The position numbers and the translations under genes were made by a program. From NCBI RefSeq assembly GCF_013349995.1, contig NZ_JABVXF010000017.1, positions 31,989-95,988 on the forward strand: a stretch of 64,000 nt of DNA, read 5' to 3'. Shown in pieces: positions 1 through 9,585 of the stretch. The notes beneath the pieces are model-generated. The model ran no database searches. It saw nothing but the letters and a program-made list of their open reading frames with translations, and was not told the origin of the DNA. Source of the stretch: Pseudoalteromonas sp. 0303. GTDB taxonomy: Bacteria > Pseudomonadota > Gammaproteobacteria > Enterobacterales > Alteromonadaceae. Position 1 is the first letter of the stretch. Every line of letters begins with the position of its first letter.

Positions 1-1455
1 GGAGATAGATTCATAGGCAAAACCACGTACACTCTGATCACCACCGGCATAAAAACGCAGTGATAACGGCACATCATTTATATTATCGACCAGCATGGCA
101 CCTAGGTTAGCTCTTAAAAACAGCATATGGCGATCTGCAAAAGTAGTTAACCAGGCATTTTGCAGTTGTAAGCGCAAAATATTGGTTGAAGACATCATAT
201 CTTTTAAACCAAACTCTACTGACATCATCCATTGATAGCCTTCATAAGGCGTTGTGCCCCCCTCGGTGTCTTTTTTAGCATAGCTGATACCAGGCATCAG
301 CATTTTTGCGCTTTGTTCTTCATCCCCTATTCGATAGGTCTCGTAATCGCGTCTTAAAAAAGCAGTACGTACCCAGTCGTCTTCAGTTAGCCATTGCCTT
401 TGCAACTGTCCGGTTAATATACGGCTGTATAAATCATTGGTTAATTCATCTTCGAGCTTGTAACCCACAGAAAAGCGCCAAAGATCATCATTAGGGTCGT
501 CAACTGGCACCGTATAGCCAAGTGAAATATCTTGCTGGCGCTCAGATACATTAAGGTTACTTTCTAAATAGTGACCATCTTCAGTGATCCAAGGCTTGGT
601 CCATTTGAAACGGACTTTTGGTCCAAGGTCAGTGCTATAACCGCCACCCACTTCGTAACTATTGGCAGGTTTGTGTAATACATCAACGTTGACAGGCACG
701 TGGTTATTTTTACGTTTTGCAATATCTGCATACACACGAACACTCGCAAAGTAAGGGGTACTCGACAGTGCTAAGTTATAATCAGAAACCTCGGTCGCTT
801 TATAAGGCTGACCTTGTTTAAATTCAGCCAGCGAACGAATGTATTTTTCGGCTGGAGTCTCACTACCAATTGTGATGTCACCAAACTGATAACGGGGCCC
901 AGTATCGACATTGAAAATGACTTTTGCACTATTATTTTTTAGCGAAACTGCCAATTTATGCTCATGCCATTTTGCATCAAAATAACCCAAGTCTAATAGT
1001 TGGCTTTCAATACGTTTTCTTGCGGCCTCATATTTACCGTGATTTAAAAAGTCACCTTGTTTGATTTTGATGCTGTTGACGGCAGACATGAACTCAGCGT
1101 CATCTTTACCGGCGCCCGTGATAGTCACGTTAATATCTGCAATTCGGGTAGCAGGACCACGTTGAACATCAACAATTAAAAGCTGCTGAGCATCATCGAA
1201 ACTAATTTTGATTATCGGCTTATAATAACCAAGCGCCTTTAAACTCATTTCAACTTGGTTTTTTGCGTGACGCCTTAACGCCTTGGAGGTTTTTTCATCG
1301 ACCAGTTGCTTAATGTAAAGCTCAACGTTTTTTTCGAGCTCATCGCTGATCCCCTGAATTTTATAATCTTTAATAACAGTTGAGGCACTAATTGCGTGCT
1401 GGCTGTATGAAAAGCAGATAAACACAAAGACAAAAAAGAAATGCCGAGTATACAA
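1..1455 (-). CDS. tamA: TamA-like outer membrane assembly protein (Omp85 family), 3' end outside window
   Basis: Reading leftward, 485 codons are open from a TTG at 1453-1455 to the window edge, so the C-terminus is missing. The TTG is preceded by AAGGAT at good spacing and is followed by a hydrophobic signal peptide ending near HAISA. No ATG is available in the signal region, so TTG is the likely start. The first half resembles POTRA repeats and the second half a beta-barrel. The last visible residues contain VRGF (476-479), the conserved Omp85 loop motif. The total expected length of TamA is about 580 residues. TamA works with the inner-membrane protein TamB in outer-membrane protein and lipid delivery; tamB would lie just outside the window to the left. 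BamA is less likely, because only about three POTRA units fit before the barrel. Confidence 0.85.
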   Translation of the reverse strand, partial: MYTRHFFFVFVFICFSYSQHAISASTVIKDYKIQGISDELEKNVELYIKQLVDEKTSKALRRHAKNQVEMSLKALGYYKPIIKISFDDAQQLLIVDVQRGPATRIADINVTITGAGKDDAEFMSAVNSIKIKQGDFLNHGKYEAARKRIESQLLDLGYFDAKWHEHKLAVSLKNNSAKVIFNVDTGPRYQFGDITIGSETPAEKYIRSLAEFKQGQPYKATEVSDYNLALSSTPYFASVRVYADIAKRKNNHVPVNVDVLHKPANSYEVGGGYSTDLGPKVRFKWTKPWITEDGHYLESNLNVSERQQDISLGYTVPVDDPNDDLWRFSVGYKLEDELTNDLYSRILTGQLQRQWLTEDDWVRTAFLRRDYETYRIGDEEQSAKMLMPGISYAKKDTEGGTTPYEGYQWMMSVEFGLKDMMSSTNILRLQLQNAWLTTFADRHMLFLRANLGAMLVDNINDVPLSLRFYAGGDQSVRGFAYESIS

Positions 1456-1626
1456 AAAATATCCTTACTTTTTTGGAAGAGTCATAATCTAAAATGAGTA
1501 CAAAAAGATACTAGCACAGTGCAATAGCCACTGACATAATTGAAATGTTAAAATTAGTACGCGTTAAACAATTATTTTCGCTACAATAGCGGATAATACC
1601 TAGATTTATAATGAATGAGCGACTAA

Positions 1627-1959
1627 ATGCACTTCCCTGATGACGAAAACGGTCAATTATTAGCTGAAATTGCTGACGCTGGTGTCGATTTAACCAGTAT
1701 GCAAACTATCGATTTCTATATTCTTTTTGAACAAAAGCCTGAAGCAGAAAAATTTGCTGAAACCATTACAAGTGATGAACTTGCCCCTTCAACAGAGTTA
1801 ACCAAATGCCCAGATACAGGGGTGTGGGAAGTAATTACTCGTGTGAAGATGGTGCCAGATCACACCTTACTTAGCCAAACAGAACAATACTTAGAAAGCA
1901 TTGCTAATAGCCATAATGGTTATGGCGATGGTTGGGGGTTGATGGCCGAAGAAGAATAA
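1627..1959 (+). CDS. RraB-family protein (ribonuclease E inhibitor-like)
   Basis: A small acidic protein of 110 residues. The pattern ADAGVDL near the amino end, a FYILFEQ strand and a GYGDGWG motif near the acidic carboxyl end match the RraB family. E. coli RraB (about 138 residues) binds RNase E and modulates degradosome activity. This copy is shorter and may be a paralogue, so I give no symbol. The start is forced, because a TAA stop sits directly before the ATG in frame. There is no clear Shine-Dalgarno sequence. A four-codon open frame beginning at 1615 ends exactly at that TAA and could feed ribosomes to this start. It is divergent from tamA. Confidence 0.65.
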   Translation: MHFPDDENGQLLAEIADAGVDLTSMQTIDFYILFEQKPEAEKFAETITSDELAPSTELTKCPDTGVWEVITRVKMVPDHTLLSQTEQYLESIANSHNGYGDGWGLMAEEE

Positions 1960-1985
1960 GCCATTCCCACAATCTCGTAAGGGGA

Positions 1986-3731
1986 TCAATTTAATTGATT
2001 CGCCTTACGAAAATTGCCCTGATAATCAAATAGCTTTTCAGCCACTTTCCAACCGTATTTTTTATTTTTACGCGCAATCACAAAATCGGGGGCCAGTAGT
2101 TGTTGTTGTAAATTGACAACTTGCTCCGCGCTTTGCCAATCTATTGGGGTAAAACCTGGTGCTGCTCGCTTACCAAATTGCTTATTAAAAATAAATCGTC
2201 CGGTGTCATTTGCTAAGTTAAATACCTCATCACAACTGGCTCCATCTTCATCATAATAGCTAATTTTAAGTAACCCTTTTGCGAGCACCTGAGCTGACAA
2301 ACCACTACACCTTAATACCAAGGCATCTTTTAAATTTAGTGCTTCTCGTAGTTTATCATCAGGGTCTGCCATCATGGTACCACATGACTGACACTGCCTT
2401 GCAGCAATATCATTTTGTTCACCACACTGCTCACATTCTTTAAACCGAAAACGATAATCACACTGTACTTGTTCTTCAGCATCGTTCAGCAAGCCTTGGC
2501 AACGCCTACCAAAATGCTCCACCACTTTGCCTTCGCTGTCTGTTTTACCCCAAAAAATATTCGCAAATCCACAGCCTGGACACATCACTTGAACAGGCTC
2601 ATTATCACTTTGCGCTTTTTTACTCCCTACTTCAGGGTAAAATAAATCAAAGCCGTTACCTGCATAATCAATAACTAAGCAGTCTTTTTTTCCTTCGCTT
2701 AAACGAAGGCCTCGACCAACAATCTGTTGGTATAAACTGACCGACTCGGTGGGACGTAAAATCGCAATATAATCGACATGAGGCGCATCAAAACCCGTCG
2801 TGAGTACAGATACATTTACTAAATATTTTATTTGTTTTGCTTTAAATTGATTAATAATTCGGTCACGCTCGTTATTATCAGTATCACCCGTGATAAGTGC
2901 TGTACTATCCTCAGGTAAGTAACTGGTAATTTCTTTGGCATGCATTACGGTTGCTGCGAAGATCATCACGCCATGACGCTGTTCACTGTATTCTATAACT
3001 TGCTTGATAATCGCTTTTGTTGCGCGTGTATTATCTTTCAATAACGCATTCATATTCTCAATACTATACCGACCAAATGAATCACTCGGTAATGATGAAA
3101 AGTCATAATGGCTAATGGCTGCATCGACTTCATGGGGCGGCGTTAAATAGCCGTTCTTGATCATATAGCGCAGTGGTAGCTCAAAAATACACTTCTTAAA
3201 CGGTGCATCTTTATCACCTCTAACAAAACCATGATAGTGATGATGATAAACCCAGCCCATCCCCATACGAAATGGTGTTGCGGTTAAACCAAGTACTTTA
3301 AGATTGGGGTTTTGTTTTTTTAGACTCGCTATCACCTGCCCGTACTGACTTTGTTCATCACCGCTTACACGGTGGCATTCATCAATGATCAACAAAGAGT
3401 AAGCATCAGTGAGCTTTTCTGTATTGCGTGCCAGTGATTGCACACTCGCAAAGGTGACTTGCTCTGTTAAAGACTTTTGCTTTAACCCCGCTGAAAAAAT
3501 ACTCGCCTTAAAGCCAAAGCTCATATATTTCTCGGCGTTTTGCTCTACTAATTCTTTAACATGCGCGAGCACCATAATCTTTTGTTTAGCAATGCACGCA
3601 AGTTCAGCAATAACAAGGCTTTTTCCAGCCCCTGTTGGTAAAACAATCAGCGCGGCGTCGTCAGTTTGTCGAAAGTGAGCAACCGTGCGTGCTACGGCCT
3701 CTTGTTGGTAGGGTCTGAGTACGTACTTCAT
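1986..3731 (-). CDS. radD: RadD (YejH) superfamily 2 DNA repair helicase-like ATPase
   Basis: 581 residues, close to the 586 of E. coli RadD and similar over its whole length. Visible features are the RPYQQEAV amino end, Walker A LPTGAGKS at 31-38, a DECH box in LIIDECHRV near 117, motif III LTATPFR, and the helicase C motif QIVGRGLRL. Zinc-binding cysteines follow in CPGCGFAN and CEQCGEQ...CQSC. RadD is an ATPase that interacts with SSB and helps resolve recombination intermediates and damaged DNA. The start is ATG at 3731, only about 22 bases after the terminator of the H-NS gene, so it may have its own promoter in that interval or live on readthrough. Confidence 0.92.
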   Translation of the reverse strand: MKYVLRPYQQEAVARTVAHFRQTDDAALIVLPTGAGKSLVIAELACIAKQKIMVLAHVKELVEQNAEKYMSFGFKASIFSAGLKQKSLTEQVTFASVQSLARNTEKLTDAYSLLIIDECHRVSGDEQSQYGQVIASLKKQNPNLKVLGLTATPFRMGMGWVYHHHYHGFVRGDKDAPFKKCIFELPLRYMIKNGYLTPPHEVDAAISHYDFSSLPSDSFGRYSIENMNALLKDNTRATKAIIKQVIEYSEQRHGVMIFAATVMHAKEITSYLPEDSTALITGDTDNNERDRIINQFKAKQIKYLVNVSVLTTGFDAPHVDYIAILRPTESVSLYQQIVGRGLRLSEGKKDCLVIDYAGNGFDLFYPEVGSKKAQSDNEPVQVMCPGCGFANIFWGKTDSEGKVVEHFGRRCQGLLNDAEEQVQCDYRFRFKECEQCGEQNDIAARQCQSCGTMMADPDDKLREALNLKDALVLRCSGLSAQVLAKGLLKISYYDEDGASCDEVFNLANDTGRFIFNKQFGKRAAPGFTPIDWQSAEQVVNLQQQLLAPDFVIARKNKKYGWKVAEKLFDYQGNFRKANQLN

Positions 3732-3753
3732 GTTATCGGACTATAATCGACAT

Positions 3754-3778
3754 AAAAAAGGGAAGCATACGCTTCCCT
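3754..3778 (-). terminator. Rho-independent terminator of the H-NS gene
   Basis: A perfect 7-bp stem GGGAAGC/GCTTCCC with loop ATAC lies at 3760-3777. On the minus strand it is followed by a run of six T. It lies directly downstream of the H-NS-type gene and directly upstream of radD. Confidence 0.85.
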
Positions 3779-3799
3779 TGATATTCTTTAAAGCAAAAA

Positions 3800-4105
3800 T
3801 TAAGCGAGGTGTTTTGTTAAATCGACACCTTGGAATGCTTTAGGACGTTTGCCACGGCCTGTCCACTCAACAATTTCGCCATTAAATTCGATGCGGTACT
3901 TTGGTTTAACCTTAGTACGTTTATCTGTTGTTGCTACATCCTGTAGATCTTCTAATGTAAGTCCTTTTTCTTTTAGTAAATCGAGTACTTCTTTTTTAGC
4001 TTCTTGCTGTTGAGTATATTTCTCGATTGCTGCGTCAATTAGCTGTTTTGCTTTTTCTAATTCAGATAATGACGCAGATTTTACAAAAGATCGGATTTCT
4101 TTCAT
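3800..4105 (-). CDS. H-NS family histone-like DNA-binding protein
   Basis: 101 residues. A helical amino half (SLSELEKAKQLIDAAI, then a charged coiled-coil stretch) would oligomerise. The C-terminal domain carries PKYR, then NGEIVEWTGRGKRPKAF, which is the H-NS minor-groove-binding signature (usual core W-x-G-x-G-x-x-P). H-NS proteins silence AT-rich and foreign DNA. The protein is shorter than E. coli H-NS (137 residues), as is common for H-NS-like proteins in marine gammaproteobacteria. A candidate -10 box TATACT on the minus strand lies at 4155-4160, about 50 bases upstream of the start. The gene is followed by a strong terminator. Confidence 0.88.
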   Translation of the reverse strand: MKEIRSFVKSASLSELEKAKQLIDAAIEKYTQQQEAKKEVLDLLKEKGLTLEDLQDVATTDKRTKVKPKYRIEFNGEIVEWTGRGKRPKAFQGVDLTKHLA

Positions 4106-4214
4106 TGAGAGCTCGCTTAAAAATTAAAAGTTAGTTAAATGTTCAACACCAACTAGTATATGTTGATTTAATGAAATAATCTATTCAATGTTTATTATTT
4201 ATCCTATTTTTTCA

Positions 4215-7200
4215 TTATAGCCATAGCTTAATTTTATCTATGACATCATTTAATTCAGCAATTAACTTCTCAACAATTAATGTGTCGTGCTGCTGATTAA
4301 AGCTACTTTCCGTTGTCACAATAAGTTCTGACAAAGGGGGGTATTGCAGCATGACAATTGCGCCTTTAAGTTTGTGTATTGACGCAGAAATCTTTGCTGA
4401 ATTTTGACTTTTTAAGTTTTCTTGTAACGAGCTTAAGTCTGATTGCAAACTGCCAATAAACACTTCCGCTAACATTTTTGCGTCATTCTCATTACCAAAT
4501 ACATTTAACCAGTGCTGTTTATCTTTTATACCTTGTATGCTTATATCGGCATTATCTTTGCTGTCTTGCAAAGACTCACTATTTAAATCTATAAACTCGA
4601 CTAATCGATTATATAACTCATTAAGTTTATATGGTTTAAATAAAACGCAGTTCATTCCTGACTTTAAGGCTGTATTTAAACACTCTTGAGAATCGTCCGC
4701 GGTAAAACCTATAATTGGCAAAGCCTTGAATTTATCTTGACTGCGTAACTGTTCAGTTAATTTAAACCCGTCTAAGTCAGGCATATGACAGTCAGTTAAT
4801 AATAAATCATACTGCCCTGTTTCAAGGGCTCTAAGTGCAGCTATACCATCATCAACCATAACTGCCTTAATCCCTAATTTCTGGCATTGCTTTTCGAGTA
4901 ATAACTGATTTGTTTTATTATCCTCGGCAATTAATATTTGTCCGTGAAACGGAACACTCTGTACAGGAACGCCATCATCAGAGTTAGTATGAGCACTATT
5001 TATAAGTTCTCGCAATGTATCTGGATATAATGGCTCTGAAGGTAAAACATGACAGTTGCAATTTGTCGATAAGAGGGTCTTTTTAGGGCTTGCGACTAAA
5101 ATGTAGTTGTTGTTAGCAACACTGATTGATTGCTGCCAATTAGCTCCCCAAACCTGTTTAACATAGCTTTCATCTATAAGGATGTTATCAGCTTCTTGAA
5201 ATGCCTCTTTATCAATTGGCCAGTTCAATTGATGATGCTTTACACCCATACTGGCTAGATTATTTATTAATTGTTGGTTTTGAGTGCACACAGCCCAATT
5301 TACTGATACAGACCGCAGTTTATGTTTACTGACTTTTTTAAGCGGCATAGAGATGTACACATTAGTACCTTTACCAAAAGTACTTGAAATGGATATTTCA
5401 CCTTGCATAGCTTCAACAAGTTGCTTTGCCAAGCTCAAGCCTAAGCCTGTACCTCCATGACGTCGTTGAATCGAGTTATCTGCTTGTTCAAAAGGGGTAA
5501 ATATATTGGCAAGCTGCTCAACAGTCATACCTTTACCTGTATCTGATATTTCAATTTTTAATGATTGTTTATCAAATAACACATCACAGCTTATTTTGCC
5601 TTGCTCTGTAAATTTTACGGCGTTATTTAGAACATTAGAAAGGACTTGCATTAAATGACTTATATCTACCGAAGCTAAAGTATAGGCAGCAGTACGCCAT
5701 ACTATATTGAACATCAGCCCTTTTTGTTTAGCGAGGTATTCGTGGGCACGCATAACACGGCATAGGTGTGCTTCTAAATCAACTTCTCTTGACTCTACTT
5801 CAATTTTGCCACTACTGGTGTTTGCAAAATATAAAATATCATCAACTAATGTACGAAGTTTTGTAACGGAGCTGTCGATGTGCTCAACGAGATAATGTTG
5901 TTCTTCATCAAGCGGTGATGATTTTAACAGCTCTATAAAGCCATTAACGCCAGACATTGGTGTCCTTAACTCGTGGCTCATAGTAGCAATAAAACGGCTT
6001 TTTGCTAGATCAGCTTGATGTGCAAGCTGTGTAGCCTTACTCAAGTCAGCTTGTTGACGTTTCAGTAAGCTAATATCGAGCAAGATACCATTCCAACGCA
6101 CACCTTGCTTATCATCTCGTTTATTAATTTCTGCATTTGCAATATAACGACACCAAATTTGCTGGCCGAGATTATTTATCCGAAACTCAATATCGATCAG
6201 TTTGTTTTGTTTTGTCGCGGCTTTAAAACTTTTGGCGATTTGCACGCGATCTTCATCAACAATAAAGGGCGAAATACATCCCGTCATACCGCGCTGGTTA
6301 ATCATGCGTGAAGTGACACCTAATAAACTTTGCGCACCCTTACTTATATAGGTATAACACCCCTCACCGTTGTCATAATACTCATACTGGAATACCCCGC
6401 CGGGTATGGTATCTGTGATGGTTTGCAGAAGCTGTTGAACTGACTTATTCTCACGCTGCAAGTGGCGATGCTCGGTAACATCTGTAAGTACTGTCATTAT
6501 GCCTGCTAGTTCACCATCTAAGCCCAAATAAGGCTTTTTAGTGTAAAGCAGCTCCAATTCTTTGCCTGCTTTATTGGTGTAATTAATATGCTGATTAATG
6601 ACTTTGCCAGAGTTCAAACTCTGCTCATTTTGTGAAATCAGTTTTTTTACGACTTTAATATCGCCACGCAAATATTGATTATTTTCATCCCACAGGTGCG
6701 CAAAATTTTCTTTGTAGGCACGATTCCACATAACGCGTTTTTGATGCTGATCTTGTATCACCACCATAGTGGGCAAGTCGTCAATGAGTTTTTGGGTGAA
6801 GTTAAGCTTAATCAACGCCACTTCTTCAGCTTCTTTACGCTTTGCAATTTCGCGATTAATTGTTAACCGCCAGCTAATAAAATAAATCACCGATACAGCG
6901 ATTAAAATTAAAATAAGAATTGCCGTGGTATTCACTGTTTTACGGTCGTAGCCACGTTCAATACTAAAAATTCCATGACGATTTACAACATGGCTAAAAT
7001 CGTTGCTGGTCAATGTTTTAAATAAGCTGTCTAGCAAAGTCGCAAACTCTGAAAAGTGCTTATTCACTAAAAAATAAATTGGCTGGGTATAGCGGTATTT
7101 TGGATTAATATAAAACTCACCAATATAGAACTGGTTTAATTGGTATGCAGCAATACTTTGCGGTAGTATCACAGCATCAATATTGTCATTTCTCAGTGCA

Positions 7201-8408
7201 TAAAATAGCGTTTTAATTGAGTCAAATGATACAGTTTCAACAAGTTCATTCGTTACAAGCTTTTGCTTAGGATCAGCAAACACTTCTAAATAACCAATTC
7301 GTTTAGTTTGGCTTGTTCGTTTAGAGATTAACACCATCTCTAAACTGTAATGAGCAGGCAGTGCTATCAACACCCCCTCATCAATTTTCGTCGGGTTCAT
7401 GGTCGGAATTAAATCAATTTTATTGGCTAAAAATAATCGTTCCAACTCTTTCGAATTAGCTGCAGGTATATACTTAAACTGAAAGCCACTGCGCTGTGCT
7501 AAAAGCGCAAGGGTATCGTTTAAATAGCCGTCAGCTTCCCCTAAGTTATTAGTCGCATGAATTGGATATAGACCATCGACGAAAGAAAATGTCAGTAAGT
7601 AATTATTTTCTTCTTTTTTATCAATACGATTAAAATCATGCTTAAATTGACTATACGCTTTAGCGGCTAAATATTCTTCACTAGCAGAACTTTCCCACAA
7701 CTGTTTAGTTGTTGGTGAAATAGCGGCTAATACAGAATTAACCTGATTGCGTAATGCTGTTTTGTTTTTATTAAACATTACATGCAAGGTTTCGCTCGAT
7801 AACCAAACTGGACTCACAACTTTCAGGTTTTCTTGAGAGCGATTTTTTAGTTGATGAGATAAAACCGAGTAATCACCCATAAACCCATCAAACGAACCAT
7901 CCGCTACTTTTTTAAAGGCGTCTTCAGGTTTTATAAAACGATTGATAAATAGCGCGCCATTTTCAACTAAATATTCACAATGTGAACTACCCGTAATACA
8001 CACCCAGCGCAGACTCGCTAAGTTTTTCAAAGCATCATTTGCGATAGACTGATTAGCAACAATGCCTCTTGGTGCTTCCATGAAGGGGGTTGAAAATAAG
8101 AAATGCTTTTTACGTTGCGCCGTTTTATTTAAACCCACCGCAAAATCAATTTCACCGGCTTTAAGTGCATCTAATAGCTCGTCTAAGCTGTCATAAACAC
8201 GGTATTCTAGATCCGCTTCAGCCAAACGCGCGATTTCATTACTGTAGCCAACAATAACGCCCGAAAACTGTCCATCAGCATCCCGAGTATGGTAAGGAAA
8301 AAAATTATAGTTAACGATACCCGCTTTGAGTTGTGTGCCTAAAGCTTCACTAGAAAATAAAAGCGTGATAACAGAAAAGTAAAATAGAAGTAGTCTTATG
8401 AGAGCCAA
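4215..8408 (-). CDS. BvgS/EvgS-like unorthodox hybrid sensor histidine kinase, two periplasmic SBP domains
   Basis: 1397 residues. Order of parts: signal peptide (1-24); two tandem bacterial solute-binding type-3 (Venus-flytrap) domains, about 25-260 and 270-480; one membrane helix about 493-515; two PAS-like domains about 535-650 and 655-785; HisKA with the phosphorylated His812 in TMSHELRTPMSG; HATPase with GKGMT and GGTGLGLSLAKQLVE; a pseudo-receiver-like stretch; a true receiver with Asp1206 in LLTDCHMPDLDG; and a C-terminal Hpt domain with His1345 in SIHKLKGAI. The architecture is that of BvgS and EvgS, which sense small ligands in the periplasm and pass phosphate through an H-D-H relay to a separate response regulator. 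No such regulator is adjacent. The next gene downstream on the same strand is the H-NS-type gene, with about 110 bases between. Confidence 0.9.
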   Translation of the reverse strand: MALIRLLLFYFSVITLLFSSEALGTQLKAGIVNYNFFPYHTRDADGQFSGVIVGYSNEIARLAEADLEYRVYDSLDELLDALKAGEIDFAVGLNKTAQRKKHFLFSTPFMEAPRGIVANQSIANDALKNLASLRWVCITGSSHCEYLVENGALFINRFIKPEDAFKKVADGSFDGFMGDYSVLSHQLKNRSQENLKVVSPVWLSSETLHVMFNKNKTALRNQVNSVLAAISPTTKQLWESSASEEYLAAKAYSQFKHDFNRIDKKEENNYLLTFSFVDGLYPIHATNNLGEADGYLNDTLALLAQRSGFQFKYIPAANSKELERLFLANKIDLIPTMNPTKIDEGVLIALPAHYSLEMVLISKRTSQTKRIGYLEVFADPKQKLVTNELVETVSFDSIKTLFYALRNDNIDAVILPQSIAAYQLNQFYIGEFYINPKYRYTQPIYFLVNKHFSEFATLLDSLFKTLTSNDFSHVVNRHGIFSIERGYDRKTVNTTAILILILIAVSVIYFISWRLTINREIAKRKEAEEVALIKLNFTQKLIDDLPTMVVIQDQHQKRVMWNRAYKENFAHLWDENNQYLRGDIKVVKKLISQNEQSLNSGKVINQHINYTNKAGKELELLYTKKPYLGLDGELAGIMTVLTDVTEHRHLQRENKSVQQLLQTITDTIPGGVFQYEYYDNGEGCYTYISKGAQSLLGVTSRMINQRGMTGCISPFIVDEDRVQIAKSFKAATKQNKLIDIEFRINNLGQQIWCRYIANAEINKRDDKQGVRWNGILLDISLLKRQQADLSKATQLAHQADLAKSRFIATMSHELRTPMSGVNGFIELLKSSPLDEEQHYLVEHIDSSVTKLRTLVDDILYFANTSSGKIEVESREVDLEAHLCRVMRAHEYLAKQKGLMFNIVWRTAAYTLASVDISHLMQVLSNVLNNAVKFTEQGKISCDVLFDKQSLKIEISDTGKGMTVEQLANIFTPFEQADNSIQRRHGGTGLGLSLAKQLVEAMQGEISISSTFGKGTNVYISMPLKKVSKHKLRSVSVNWAVCTQNQQLINNLASMGVKHHQLNWPIDKEAFQEADNILIDESYVKQVWGANWQQSISVANNNYILVASPKKTLLSTNCNCHVLPSEPLYPDTLRELINSAHTNSDDGVPVQSVPFHGQILIAEDNKTNQLLLEKQCQKLGIKAVMVDDGIAALRALETGQYDLLLTDCHMPDLDGFKLTEQLRSQDKFKALPIIGFTADDSQECLNTALKSGMNCVLFKPYKLNELYNRLVEFIDLNSESLQDSKDNADISIQGIKDKQHWLNVFGNENDAKMLAEVFIGSLQSDLSSLQENLKSQNSAKISASIHKLKGAIVMLQYPPLSELIVTTESSFNQQHDTLIVEKLIAELNDVIDKIKLWL

Positions 8409-8580
8409 GCCATTAAAAAATCTAAAACTAAATACATTTTAGCAGTGTAATTTAAATTCTCAATTTTTGTTTATTGCTTATAGTTGCTTTTTAGTTAATT
8501 AAACTCTCACAATATCAATTAACTGGATAAGCGAAGCTTAAAAAGCTAATAATAATTGCTAGTAATAGGTAATAGTTTCA

Positions 8581-9531
8581 CTATCGCTTTTTAGCTCTTA
8601 GTACCCAACAGAACAACTCTCCATCAATCTCTTTTGGAATGATTTCAATTTTTTTCCAATCTGAACTCATATTAGTAATAATTGCCTTTCTTTCATCTTC
8701 ACTCCAAGAAGCTTTGATTTGCTCATTTATTCTTAATTGATAATTAATAAGTTCCTCTATTAGATTTTCAATTTGATGCATTGAAGCATCTCTCCAATTT
8801 ACTATCATCGGTATAAAGTTTTTTGCGAGTTGACCAAACCAATCCTGTTCAACTTCTGAACTTAAATCAATTTGCACTTTTTTGAAATCTTGTAATAAGT
8901 TTTCGTTTTTTGCTAAGAATTCATTTTGTTCTTGTGCCGTAGGCTCTTCTAGTCGACGATAATTACTACAGAACTCAACAAAACTTTTAACTTTATACGC
9001 GAGCCCGTCTTTACTAATGAATTGTGAGAGAACTTTAATTCCTTGCTGACAATCTTGTGTTATGAAAGAGTTTCTATGATGAACTAGCGCGATAACTTCA
9101 CCATTACTTTTAAGAACTCGACTAGCTTCAGAAAGAGATTGTTTTATGTCTGAATATTCAATGCCAAATTGACTAATAAGATAGTCAAAAGACGAATCGA
9201 CAAAGTTTAACTTCTCGCAATCCATTTGACTGAAAAATTTGATATTTTTTAATGAAGCAGCAACTTTTTCATTGTTAGTAAAATGCTTGATAGGATCTAT
9301 TTTAGCAGCATCAATCGCCGTGATATCAAATCTCTTTGGATATTGCTCAGCCAAGACGGCCAAAGCACCATTTCCGCAACCTATATCTAAAAGACTCGCT
9401 GAATTTTGAAATTCTTCAAAAATACCATTCCAAAAATATAAAACATCTCCTTGATAACCATCCTTATGATTACTTTGGGCAAAACTACTTAAAGTCTCAG
9501 TAGATAACCAATATGAGTCCCAATGTTTCAC
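8581..9531 (-). CDS. Class I SAM-dependent methyltransferase
   Basis: 316 residues. Motif I, LLDIGCGNGALAVL, sits near residue 50, followed by the acidic ITAIDA strand, FDYLISQFGIEYSD (motif IV position) and RVLKSNGEVIALVH. This is the layout of a Rossmann-fold methyltransferase of the Methyltransf_11/25 type. The substrate cannot be told; the carboxyl third is helical and unfamiliar. The start is GTG at 9531, preceded by GGGGGAG at ideal distance. That site lies immediately after the T-run of the terminator of the TonB-dependent receptor, so the gene seems to be expressed by readthrough or from a promoter hidden in the receptor gene. Base composition is more AT-rich than its neighbours. Confidence 0.8.
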   Translation of the reverse strand: MKHWDSYWLSTETLSSFAQSNHKDGYQGDVLYFWNGIFEEFQNSASLLDIGCGNGALAVLAEQYPKRFDITAIDAAKIDPIKHFTNNEKVAASLKNIKFFSQMDCEKLNFVDSSFDYLISQFGIEYSDIKQSLSEASRVLKSNGEVIALVHHRNSFITQDCQQGIKVLSQFISKDGLAYKVKSFVEFCSNYRRLEEPTAQEQNEFLAKNENLLQDFKKVQIDLSSEVEQDWFGQLAKNFIPMIVNWRDASMHQIENLIEELINYQLRINEQIKASWSEDERKAIITNMSSDWKKIEIIPKEIDGELFCWVLRAKKR

Positions 9532-9543
9532 ACTTACTCCCCC

Positions 9544-9571
9544 AAAAAAAAGGTGGGCTAAAGCCCACCTT
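9544..9571 (-). terminator. Rho-independent terminator of the first TonB-dependent receptor
   Basis: The stem AGGTGGGCT/AGCCCACCT with a short loop lies at 9551-9570. On the minus strand it is followed by eight T. The Shine-Dalgarno sequence of the methyltransferase gene begins right after the T-run. Confidence 0.88.
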
Positions 9572-9585
9572 TCATATTGTTTTAT

